In this document: positions 32,734-40,806 of the stretch, piece after piece
How positions within the stretch are numbered: position 1 is the stretch's first letter
How the letters are laid out: the number at the start of each line of letters is the position of its first letter
Assembly (NCBI RefSeq): GCF_013141915.1
Contig: NZ_SROX01000020.1
Location: 85,385-149,384 of the forward strand
Source of the DNA: Cupriavidus necator
Lineage (GTDB): Bacteria > Pseudomonadota > Gammaproteobacteria > Burkholderiales > Burkholderiaceae
Reading direction: 5' to 3'
Length of the DNA stretch: 64,000 nucleotides
Notes under the pieces: model-generated
Databases searched by the model: none
What the model saw: only the letters and a program-made list of their open reading frames with translations
Told to the model about the DNA's origin: nothing
Position numbers and translations under genes: made by a program

Positions 32734-33789
32734 ATGAGCGTCGATGAGGCGAGGCTGAATGCCTTTATGGAAAAATTCGTCGGCGATATCGGCGCGGTGA
32801 TGCATGCCGCGACCGTGGTCGTCGGCGATGAACTCGGCCTGTACAAGGCCCTGGCGGAAAAACCGATGACCGTCGCCATGCTGGCGGCCAAGACCCATAC
32901 CGATGAGCGCTACCTGCGCGAATGGCTGTCGGCGCAGGCCGCCAGCGGCTACGTCGACTACGACGCGAGCTCGGGCCAGTTCAGCCTGAACGAAGAGCAG
33001 GCCTATGCGCTGGCGCAGGAAGGCAGTCCGGCCTTTATCCCGGGCGCGTTCCAGATAGCCGTGGCGCAGTTCCGCGCGATTCCGAAGATGATCGACATCT
33101 TCCGCAATGGCCGCGGGCTGGGCTGGCACGAGCACGATCCCGCGCTGTTCCATGGCACTGAGCGCTTCTTCCGGCCCGGCTATGCGGCGCACCTGGTGTC
33201 GGAATGGATCCCGGCGCTGGACGGCATGGCGGCGCGGCTAAAGGCGGGGGCCATGGTGGCCGACGTGGGCTGCGGCCATGGCGCGTCGACCATCATCATG
33301 GCGCAGGCGTTTCCAGGGTCGCGCTTTGTCGGCTTCGACTACCACGAGCCGTCGGTGCGCCATGCCGCCGAGGCCGCGCGCCGCGCCGGCGTGGCCGAGC
33401 GCGTGCGATTCGAGGTGGCCAGCGCGAAGGACTATGGCGGCAAGGACTATGACCTGGTGGCGGTGTTCGATTGCCTGCACGACATGGGCGACCCGGTCGG
33501 AGCGGCACGCCACGTGCGCGAGACGCTGCGCGCCGACGGCGCTTGGATGATCGTCGAGCCCTTTGCCAACGATGCGCTGGAGCAGAACCTGAACCCGGTC
33601 GGCCGGGTGTTCTATTCCGCGTCCACCTTCATCTGCACGCCGGCGTCGCGCTCGCAGGAAGTCGGCCTGTGCCTGGGCGCGCAGGCAGGCGAGGCACGCA
33701 TGCGCGGGGTGGCCGAACAGGCCGGGTTCCACAGCTTCCGCCGCGCCGCGCAGACGCCATTCAACCTGGTGTATGAAGTGCGGCCGTAA
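32734..33789 (+). CDS. Class I SAM-dependent methyltransferase with winged-helix N-domain
   Basis: This 351-residue protein has an N-terminal helical/winged-helix region (about 1-150) resembling the dimerisation domain of O-methyltransferase-type enzymes. A Rossmann-like methyltransferase domain follows. Motif I is VADVGCGHG (175-183), the acidic post-I residue is in FVGFDYHEPS, and later motifs are DLVAVFDCLHDMGD and AWMIVEPFAND. It has no signal peptide. Close relatives are generic small-molecule methyltransferases annotated in many actinobacteria and proteobacteria; I cannot name a substrate. The start at 32734 has GGGGAGG eight bases upstream. It ends at a bidirectional terminator shared with tldD. 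Confidence 0.85.
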   Translation: MSVDEARLNAFMEKFVGDIGAVMHAATVVVGDELGLYKALAEKPMTVAMLAAKTHTDERYLREWLSAQAASGYVDYDASSGQFSLNEEQAYALAQEGSPAFIPGAFQIAVAQFRAIPKMIDIFRNGRGLGWHEHDPALFHGTERFFRPGYAAHLVSEWIPALDGMAARLKAGAMVADVGCGHGASTIIMAQAFPGSRFVGFDYHEPSVRHAAEAARRAGVAERVRFEVASAKDYGGKDYDLVAVFDCLHDMGDPVGAARHVRETLRADGAWMIVEPFANDALEQNLNPVGRVFYSASTFICTPASRSQEVGLCLGAQAGEARMRGVAEQAGFHSFRRAAQTPFNLVYEVRP

Positions 33790-33811
33790 GGCACAGACCA
33801 TCCAATGAAAA

Positions 33812-33833
33812 ACGGGATCCCGCGGGATCCCGT
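33812..33833. terminator. Bidirectional hairpin between methyltransferase and tldD
   Basis: A perfect 22-bp palindrome (ACGGGATCCCG at 33812-33822 and its complement at 33823-33833) is preceded by AAAA and followed by a short T-rich stretch. It lies between convergent genes. Confidence 0.75.
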
Positions 33834-33853
33834 CTTCGTTATCGCGAGGCCGC

Positions 33854-35314
33854 TCAGGCAGTCCCGCCCACCGTCATGTTTTCAATGCGCAGCGTCGGCT
33901 GCCCCACGCCCACCGGCACGCTCTGGCCTTCCTTGCCGCACACGCCGACGCCCGAGTCGAGGCGCATATCGTTGCCGATCATGGTCACGTCCTTGAGCGA
34001 TTCCGGGCCGTTGCCGACCAGCGTCGCGCCCTTGACCGGATAGCTGATCTTGCCATCCTCGATCATGTAGGCCTCACTGGCCGAGAACACGAACCTGCCG
34101 TTGGTGATGTCTACCTGGCCGCCGCCAAAATTGACCGCATACAGGCCGCGCTTGACGCTGGCGATGATCTCCTGCGGGTCCTTGTCGCCGTTGAGCATGT
34201 AGGTGTTGGTCATGCGCGGCATCGGCAGCGCGGCATAGCTTTCGCGCCGCGCGTTGCCGGTGACCGGCATCTTCATCAGGCGCGCGTTGAGCGTGTCCTG
34301 GATATAGCCGCGCAGGATGCCATCCTCGATCAGCGTGGTGCACTGCGTCGGGTTGCCTTCATCGTCCAGGTTGAGCGAGCCGCGGCGGTTGGCCAGCGTG
34401 CCGTCGTCGACCACGGTGACGCCCTTTGCCGCGACGCGTTCGCCCATGCGGCCGGCAAACGCCGACGAGCCCTTGCGGTTGAAGTCGCCTTCCAGCCCGT
34501 GGCCGACCGCCTCGTGCAGCAGCACGCCAGGCCAGCCCGGGCCCAGCACCACGGTCATCGCGCCGGCCGGGGCCGGGCGCGCATCCAGGTTGACCAGCGC
34601 CGACGACACGGCTTCATCGACGTATTGCTGCAGCAGGTCGTCGGTGAAATAGCCGTAGGCATAGCGGCCGCCACCGCCGGACGAGCCGATCTCGCGGCGC
34701 CCGCCCTGTTCGGCGATCACCGTGACCGAGACCCGCACCAGCGGGCGCACGTCGGCGGCGATCACGCCGTCGCTGCGCGCCACCAGCACCACGTCGTACT
34801 CGCCGGCCAGGCCTGCCATGACTTGGACCACGCGCGGGTCCTTGGCGCGCGCCATGCGTTCGATGCGCTCCAGCAGCGCCACCTTCTCGGCCGCGCTCAT
34901 CGAATCGAGCGGGTCGTTGGGCGCATACAGGTTGCGCCCCGCGTGCGTGGCCAGCTCGCCGGCCACCTTGACCCGGCCGCTGCCGGCACGGCCGATGGTA
35001 CGCGTGGCCGCGGCCGCCTGCGACAGCGCCGCCAGGCTGATGTCATCCGAATAGGCAAAGGCGGTGCGGTCGCCGGAGACCGCGCGCACGCCCACGCCCT
35101 GGTCGATGCTGAAGCTGCCTGACTTGACGATGCCTTCTTCGAGGCTCCAGGCCTCGTTGCGGGTGTACTGGAAATACAGGTCGGCGTAGTCGACCTTGTG
35201 CGTGAAGATATCGGCCAGCACGCGCTGGAGCCTGGCTTCGTCCAGGCCGTACGGCGCCAGCAGCAGTTGCTGCGCGGTGGCCAGGTTGCGGATTCCGAGA
35301 TCGCCGGCGTTCAT
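33854..35314 (-). CDS. tldD: Metalloprotease TldD
   Basis: TldD is the metal-bearing subunit of the TldD/TldE (PmbA) protease, which degrades unfolded peptides and CcdA and matures microcin-type peptides. The 486-residue protein has the zinc-binding HEAVGH at 267-272 (HExxxH), and a conserved C-terminal cysteine segment GVCGKEGQSVPVGVGQP contributes to the metal site. Early family blocks are DYADLYFQ and EEGIVKSGSFSIDQGVGVRA. The partner gene tldE/pmbA is not in this window, as is usual. It lies 96 bp downstream of the nitrilase gene on the same strand; in Burkholderiales the yhdP-nitrilase-tldD order is commonly seen, so co-transcription with those genes is likely. Confidence 0.95.
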   Translation of the reverse strand: MNAGDLGIRNLATAQQLLLAPYGLDEARLQRVLADIFTHKVDYADLYFQYTRNEAWSLEEGIVKSGSFSIDQGVGVRAVSGDRTAFAYSDDISLAALSQAAAATRTIGRAGSGRVKVAGELATHAGRNLYAPNDPLDSMSAAEKVALLERIERMARAKDPRVVQVMAGLAGEYDVVLVARSDGVIAADVRPLVRVSVTVIAEQGGRREIGSSGGGGRYAYGYFTDDLLQQYVDEAVSSALVNLDARPAPAGAMTVVLGPGWPGVLLHEAVGHGLEGDFNRKGSSAFAGRMGERVAAKGVTVVDDGTLANRRGSLNLDDEGNPTQCTTLIEDGILRGYIQDTLNARLMKMPVTGNARRESYAALPMPRMTNTYMLNGDKDPQEIIASVKRGLYAVNFGGGQVDITNGRFVFSASEAYMIEDGKISYPVKGATLVGNGPESLKDVTMIGNDMRLDSGVGVCGKEGQSVPVGVGQPTLRIENMTVGGTA

Positions 35315-35410
35315 GAGAGGTCCTTTCTTCCTTGGGACGCGCCGGGGGGCCGGCGCGCCAAACTATCCTGTGGGCGAGGGCTGCCATGAGCCCCCGCGCT
35401 TGCGTACATG

Positions 35411-36238
35411 CTACAGCACCCGGTGCCGCAGTGCCGGCAGGTTCTGCCGGACTTCCTCGAGCCGCGCCGGGTCGATCACGCCGCCGACCACGCCTTCGCC
35501 CTCCGGCAGCATCGCCAGCACTTCGCCCCACGGGTCCACCAGCATCGAATGGCCCCAGGTGCGCCGGCCGTTCTCGTGCTTGCCGCCCTGCGCCGCCGCC
35601 AGCACATAGCACTGGTTCTCGATGGCGCGGGCGCGCAGCAGGATTTCCCAGTGGGCCTGCCCGGTGGTGTAGGTGAAGGCGGCCGGCATCAGGATCAGGC
35701 TGGTGCCGCCATCGGCGGCAAGGCCGCGGTACAGCTCGGGAAAGCGCAGGTCGTAGCACACCGACATCGCCACGCGGCCGCATGGCGCATCGAAGCTGAC
35801 GGGGGTGCGCCCGGCCAGGATGGTGCGCGACTCGTCGTAGCTTTCGGTGCCGCGGGTGAAGCCGAACAGGTGGATCTTGTCGTAGCGCGCCACGCGCTCG
35901 CCGCGCGGGTTGAAGGCGAGCGAGGTGTTGTACACGCGCTGCGGGTCGTCGCACCACATCGGCAGCGTGCCGCCGACCAGCCAGATGCCATGGCGGCGCG
36001 CCGCGTCGGCCAGGAACTGCTGCACCGGGCCGTCGCCATCGTGCTCGCGCACGGCAACCTTGTCGGATTCGGCGCGGCCCATCATGCAGAAGTACTCGGG
36101 CAGCAGCACCAGTTCGGCACCGCCGGCGGCGGCCTCGGCAATGCGCGCTTCGGCGCGTGCCAGGTTGGCGTCGAGCGAGGTGCCGGTCACGGTCTGGACC
36201 GCGGCAACGCGGAACGGGGCAGGGCTGGCTGGGGTCAT
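35411..36238 (-). CDS. Nitrilase-superfamily carbon-nitrogen hydrolase (Nit1-like amidase)
   Basis: This 275-residue cytoplasmic amidase has the Glu-Lys-Cys triad of the nitrilase superfamily: Glu48 (VLLPEYF), Lys121 (YDKIHLFGF) and Cys161 (SVCYDLRFPELY). The sequence style matches the Nit1/YbeM group, whose members hydrolyse deaminated glutathione, a side product of transaminases; that specificity is inferred. It sits between yhdP (17 bp upstream) and tldD on the same strand, forming a likely three-gene unit. The ATG at 36238 matches the family start. Confidence 0.92.
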   Translation of the reverse strand: MTPASPAPFRVAAVQTVTGTSLDANLARAEARIAEAAAGGAELVLLPEYFCMMGRAESDKVAVREHDGDGPVQQFLADAARRHGIWLVGGTLPMWCDDPQRVYNTSLAFNPRGERVARYDKIHLFGFTRGTESYDESRTILAGRTPVSFDAPCGRVAMSVCYDLRFPELYRGLAADGGTSLILMPAAFTYTTGQAHWEILLRARAIENQCYVLAAAQGGKHENGRRTWGHSMLVDPWGEVLAMLPEGEGVVGGVIDPARLEEVRQNLPALRHRVL

Positions 36239-36255
36239 GGGGGCGGCATCTTCTT

Positions 36256-39200
36256 CTAGCGCGGGAAGGCCGGGTCCGCGCGGTTCTGGAAGGTCGGGCC
36301 TTGCGCCTTATTGTCCTCCACTTTGCCGACCTGTGGGTTGGCCCAGCTGCCCGAGATCCGGTAGTGCTGGGTGAACATCTTGGAGAACTCGTCGGCGAAC
36401 AGCAGTTGCGCCGCGAGCGTGCCGATGCCCAGCGCCGGGTTGATGAAGGCCGCGGCGATCGAGGTGGTGGTGGCATTGATGCGCGGCACCACTGCCACGT
36501 GCAGGTCCTGGGTCTCGCGCAGCAGGTTGGCGCTGCCCCTCATGCTGGCAATGATCTGCGGGCTGCGCAGCTGGAAGTCCTGGATCGTGCCGACCCCGTT
36601 CTCGATGGTGCCGCTGCCGGCGATGCGGTCGAACAGCAGCCCGCGCCCCGACAGCGTGCGGAAGTCCAGCGTGGCAAAGCGCAGCAGGCCCTGCAGGCTG
36701 AGCACGCCCAGCAGGCGCGCCGCGCCGGGCTCGACGCTGAGGATCTGGCCATTCTCCAGGTCCAGCGACAGCTTGCCGGTCAGCGTCGGGTAGTCGATCG
36801 ACAGCGGCGAGCCGCGCCATGCCACGCGGCCCTCGAGCTTGCCCTTGCCGTCGCTGAGCGTATGCGGCAGCCCGAGCCGGTCCAGCGTGGCGCCGGCATC
36901 GCGCACATCGATGGCGAAGGACAGCAGCGTGCGGCGCTCGGCGCTGGCGTCGGCGCGCAGGCGGCGCGGCACGCGCCAGCTGCCGTTGCCGGTCAGGGTG
37001 GCGCCGGGCTGTTCGATCTGCAACTTGTCCAGGGTCCAGACCGGATCGGCGCCGCCAGCGCCGAGGTCCGTATGCGCGTTGACCTCGAGCTTGCCGAAGT
37101 CGTGGCCGCGCAGCATGAACTGGTCGGCGACCAGGTCGATCGCGGGCAAGGTGTCGATGCTGCTGGCCAGGGCATCGACCACGTTGTGCTCGTCGTTGGC
37201 ATCGGGCACGTTCAGGCGCGCCAGGCGCAGCCGCAGCGAACCGGCGGCCGACGGCCCGCCCGGGCGCCACTGCACCGCGCCGGCAATCTGGCGCGAGTCG
37301 ACCCGAGCGTTCCAGCCGTCGGCTTCGCGGCTGGCATCGAGCGAGACTTCGTCCAGCGTGCGGCCCATGCCGTGCAGCGCGCGCGCGCGCAGCGCGATGC
37401 GGCTCGGCAGGAACGGCGAGGGCGGCTCGCCGGCGCCGGCAACGGCGCTGCTGCCGCTGCCGGCGTTGCCACCGGCGAAGGCCGCGCGCCAGGCATCGAT
37501 ATCGAGCTGGTCGAAGGTGGCCGCGGCGCTGACGCCGGCAGCCGGCAGTGGCGCCGCCTGCTGCACGCCGATGCCGCCCGCCAGCACTTCGAAGCCGTTG
37601 CTGCCGCTGTCGCGGCGCAGCAGGTAGCGTGCATTGAGCACATTGCCCAGCTGCACCGCGAGCTCGTCGGTGCCGGCACGGGCAGCGCCGGCGGCATTGG
37701 CCGCATGCGCGGCCGGACGCAGCTCCACGCGCAGCGGCAGTGCCGGTGCGGCGGCCTTGGCCAGCGGCGCCGGCAGTTGCAGTGCCATGCCGTTGAGCTC
37801 AGTGTTCAGCTGGACCTGCACCTGGCGCTCGCGCACGGCGACCACCGCGCTGTAGCCGGTGCTGCCTTCCATCCGGGCTGCCAGGGGCGCCAGCGCCGTG
37901 CCCGCCGCGGCCTCGCGCAGCCCGGCGCCCGAGGCCTGGCCGCTGGCACTCACGCGCGTGGTGCCGTCCGGCTGCGTGCCGCCGCCCAGGCGCACTTCGC
38001 CGCCAAGCAAGCGGGCGCGCAGGTTCTCCAGCCCGAAGCCATGCTCGTTGAAGGTGATGACGCCGTTGGCATTGCCCAGCGCCGGCAGTTGCGGGCTGAG
38101 CACGACATCGTTGCCGGGAAAGCGGAAGCGGCCATCGACCCGGGCCGCGTCGGCGTGCTCCAGCGGCATCTCGAGGCTGAGCTTCAGTTCGCCGTGGCCG
38201 CTGGCCTTGGCCGCGTCGGCCACGTGCCCCGTCCATTCGCGCACCGGCGAGGCGTTGATGTAGCGCACGAAGCCTTGCACCGGGCCCGCGGCGCTGCCGT
38301 CGATGGCCAGCTTGCCGCGCGGGCTCAGGTCGTCGATGCGGCCGCTGACATCCTGCAGCGTGACGCCGGCAATGTCCTGCACCGTGGCCCGGCGCGCCAG
38401 GAAGGTCATGCCGCCGCGGTCGAACACCACGCGTCCGGCGATGTCGGTGAACACCGGCCATGGCGATGCGCCGCCCGCGGTGCCGGGAGCCGGCTCGTGC
38501 GGGGCTTGGGGGGAGTCATGCGGGGCGATCTGGTAGCTGACGTGTTCGATCGGCACCTCGACGCGGAACTCGCCGGCCTTCTCGTGCGGCGCCTGGAACG
38601 GGAAGTGGGCCAGGTCGCCGCGCAACACGAAGCTGACCCCGGCGGCTTCGCCGCCCGCGAGCGCGCCGGCCAGGTAGTGGCGGGTGCCGGCGGGAATGCT
38701 CAGCGGCAGGTAGCGCGGCACGCGCGCCACTTTGGCGCGGGTCATCTCGCCGGCCAGGTCGGCAATGCCCGAGACACCATCGCCGCCTTCGCGCCAGCTG
38801 CCGCGCACCGAGCCGGCTGCGTCGGCATTGGCAAAGCGCACGCTGTCCAGCGTCACCGCGAGCTTGCCGTCGCGGTGCTGCCAGCGCAGCTCGCCGCCGA
38901 TCTGGTCGAACGGCAGGCGCGGGTCTTCGAACAGCCCCGGCAGCACCAGTGCCGCGTCGTTGCCCTCGAAGCGCGCGGTGCCCTGCTGGTCGTCGAAGGC
39001 GAAGGTGCCGGACAGGTGCGAGAAGCCCGGCGTGCCCAGGCGCGGGTGGCCGGCGGCGTCCAGCGCGGGCACGGCCGGCTGGCCGTTGACGGAGACATCG
39101 CGCAGCGTGCCCTGGATGCTGTAGTGCGGCTTGCCGCCGCCGCGCTCGAGCATGCCGGCGCGCGCGCGGGTCCAGTTGAGGTTGAGGTTGTCAAGGTGGC

Positions 39201-40632
39201 CGGCCGGCTGCAGCGCGCGCAGCCGGCGCAGCACCGCGGTGTCCAGCGGCATCGAGGTGGCCAGGGCACGCACCGTGTTCAGGTCCAGCGAGGGCGCCTT
39301 CAGCGAAAACTGGTTCAGCGTGCCGTCCCTGGCCCTGGCCCAGCCGATGGCGACCTTGCGCATGCCTTCACGCCAGCTGCCGTCGGCCACGGCGGCTGCA
39401 TTGCTGTGGTCGGGCACCGCGGGCTGTTGGGCCTGCAGCGGCTGCCACAGCAGCGTGTCGACGGTCAGCAGGTTGCTGCCGTCGCGTTCGGTCCGGTGCA
39501 GCAGCAGGGCCTGTGCATTGGCCAGCCGCAGCGGCGCCGCGGCGCCGGCCAGTTGCAGGTCGACCCCGCTGGCACGCAGCCGGGTCTGGCTGCGCACGAT
39601 GCGCCCCTGGCGGAATTCAATACTGCCGTCGGTGCTGAAGGTACCGCTGGCGACCCGCTCGAACATCGCCAGGTAGCGCTGCAGCACCGGCAGCTGCAAC
39701 TGGCTGAGGTCCCAGGTGGCCTGGCCGGTCCAGTGGCGCCAGTTGCCGGCGCTGTGCAGGTAGTCGTCGCGGAAGGTGGAGCGCACCTCCAGCGGGCGCG
39801 GGCCCAGTGCCGGCGAGCGCGCTTCGAGATGGAAGGTGTGGCGTGCGCCGTCGCGGCGGGTGTCGAGGCGGATTTCGCCGATGTCGAGCCGGGGCAGGCC
39901 CGCCTTCTCGTCGAGCCAGCGCAGCTTGCCGTCGGACAGCGCCACGCGTCCCTGCGACATCAGCCAGCCCAGGAAGCGGTCGTCGTCCTGCTGGCCGCCG
40001 GTGGCATCGACCACCATGCCGCCGACCAGCAGCCGGCCTTCGGGGGTGCGGCGCACCAGGATGTCGGTGCCGCTGGCGCTCAGGCTGACAAACTGCAGGT
40101 TCATGCTGACCAGCGAACGCCACGCCAGCTTCCCGTCCAGCGTGGCGGCCGACAGCAGCACGCGCTGCTGGGCGTCCACCGCGCTCAGGCCGCGGGCGCG
40201 GAAGGCGGGATGCCAGCCGTCCCAATACGTATCGAGCGAAGCGATCCTGACCTGGGCCGAGAGCGCCTGCGCGCCGCGCTGTTCCAGCCACTCGCGCGCG
40301 GCGGATGCCTGCGGCCACAGTACAAAGCGGATCAGCAGGCCCGCCGCCAGCGCCAGCATGGCCAGCACCAATGCCAGACGCAGCAGGGCGCGCCCCAGGC
40401 TGCGCCAGAACGGATGGCGCACGGCCGCGGCGGCGGTCCGGGCACCGGCGCGGGCCAGCGCCCGGGCGCGGGTCCAGCCGGAGGCCTGGCGCGAGGCGTC
40501 TGGGGTTTCAATGGCAGGGGAGCTGCCGGGCCGCGCGGCAGGCAGCGTGGGCAGTGTGGTGGCGGCCTCGTGCCCGCCCGCGCCGCCATTGGGGGGAGAA
40601 CCGTCAGCGGGTTGTGGGGCGCGGCTGGACAT
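36256..40632 (-). CDS. yhdP: YhdP family protein (AsmA-like lipid transport protein)
   Basis: YhdP is a very large inner-membrane-anchored protein of the AsmA/TamB-like group, implicated in phospholipid transport from inner to outer membrane. The 1458-residue protein has a Pro/Ala-rich cytoplasmic N-terminus (about 1-70) and one membrane helix (about 82-104, LLRLALVLAMLALAAGLLI). A long periplasmic region of repeated beta-strands follows, ending in the conserved DUF3971/AsmA-type C-terminus (RLLGVLSLQGLLRFATLDF, then GTLAAQLLFADEFSKMFTQHY). The ATG at 40632 is chosen; an ATG 27 codons further upstream is possible but adds uncharacteristic sequence. It is divergent from glnE. A long rightward frame opposite this gene is a composition artefact. 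Confidence 0.93.
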   Translation of the reverse strand: MSSRAPQPADGSPPNGGAGGHEAATTLPTLPAARPGSSPAIETPDASRQASGWTRARALARAGARTAAAAVRHPFWRSLGRALLRLALVLAMLALAAGLLIRFVLWPQASAAREWLEQRGAQALSAQVRIASLDTYWDGWHPAFRARGLSAVDAQQRVLLSAATLDGKLAWRSLVSMNLQFVSLSASGTDILVRRTPEGRLLVGGMVVDATGGQQDDDRFLGWLMSQGRVALSDGKLRWLDEKAGLPRLDIGEIRLDTRRDGARHTFHLEARSPALGPRPLEVRSTFRDDYLHSAGNWRHWTGQATWDLSQLQLPVLQRYLAMFERVASGTFSTDGSIEFRQGRIVRSQTRLRASGVDLQLAGAAAPLRLANAQALLLHRTERDGSNLLTVDTLLWQPLQAQQPAVPDHSNAAAVADGSWREGMRKVAIGWARARDGTLNQFSLKAPSLDLNTVRALATSMPLDTAVLRRLRALQPAGHLDNLNLNWTRARAGMLERGGGKPHYSIQGTLRDVSVNGQPAVPALDAAGHPRLGTPGFSHLSGTFAFDDQQGTARFEGNDAALVLPGLFEDPRLPFDQIGGELRWQHRDGKLAVTLDSVRFANADAAGSVRGSWREGGDGVSGIADLAGEMTRAKVARVPRYLPLSIPAGTRHYLAGALAGGEAAGVSFVLRGDLAHFPFQAPHEKAGEFRVEVPIEHVSYQIAPHDSPQAPHEPAPGTAGGASPWPVFTDIAGRVVFDRGGMTFLARRATVQDIAGVTLQDVSGRIDDLSPRGKLAIDGSAAGPVQGFVRYINASPVREWTGHVADAAKASGHGELKLSLEMPLEHADAARVDGRFRFPGNDVVLSPQLPALGNANGVITFNEHGFGLENLRARLLGGEVRLGGGTQPDGTTRVSASGQASGAGLREAAAGTALAPLAARMEGSTGYSAVVAVRERQVQVQLNTELNGMALQLPAPLAKAAAPALPLRVELRPAAHAANAAGAARAGTDELAVQLGNVLNARYLLRRDSGSNGFEVLAGGIGVQQAAPLPAAGVSAAATFDQLDIDAWRAAFAGGNAGSGSSAVAGAGEPPSPFLPSRIALRARALHGMGRTLDEVSLDASREADGWNARVDSRQIAGAVQWRPGGPSAAGSLRLRLARLNVPDANDEHNVVDALASSIDTLPAIDLVADQFMLRGHDFGKLEVNAHTDLGAGGADPVWTLDKLQIEQPGATLTGNGSWRVPRRLRADASAERRTLLSFAIDVRDAGATLDRLGLPHTLSDGKGKLEGRVAWRGSPLSIDYPTLTGKLSLDLENGQILSVEPGAARLLGVLSLQGLLRFATLDFRTLSGRGLLFDRIAGSGTIENGVGTIQDFQLRSPQIIASMRGSANLLRETQDLHVAVVPRINATTTSIAAAFINPALGIGTLAAQLLFADEFSKMFTQHYRISGSWANPQVGKVEDNKAQGPTFQNRADPAFPR

Positions 40633-40806
40633 GCGCAGATTATCCGACAATACTAGCCGCTCTCCAATCTGGTGCCCGGCCGGCTGAAACAAGAACGCGC
40701 AAGCTGCGCGCACCGCGGATGGCGATGGCGCGCCCGCAGCGCGAGCAGCGGGGCGCAGCCCCGGGGTACCCCTGGCCGCACCTTTTCTCGCATTTCAAAT
40801 ACTGGA

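Noticed and set aside
32397..32747. A 116-codon rightward frame before the methyltransferase gene
   Set aside because: It has no family resemblance and overlaps the methyltransferase ribosome site and start in another frame.
36157..40656. A 1499-codon rightward frame opposite yhdP
   Set aside because: Its translation is Ala/Gly/Arg/Gln-rich without any domain, as expected for the mirror frame of a GC-rich gene; yhdP on the other strand has clear family features.
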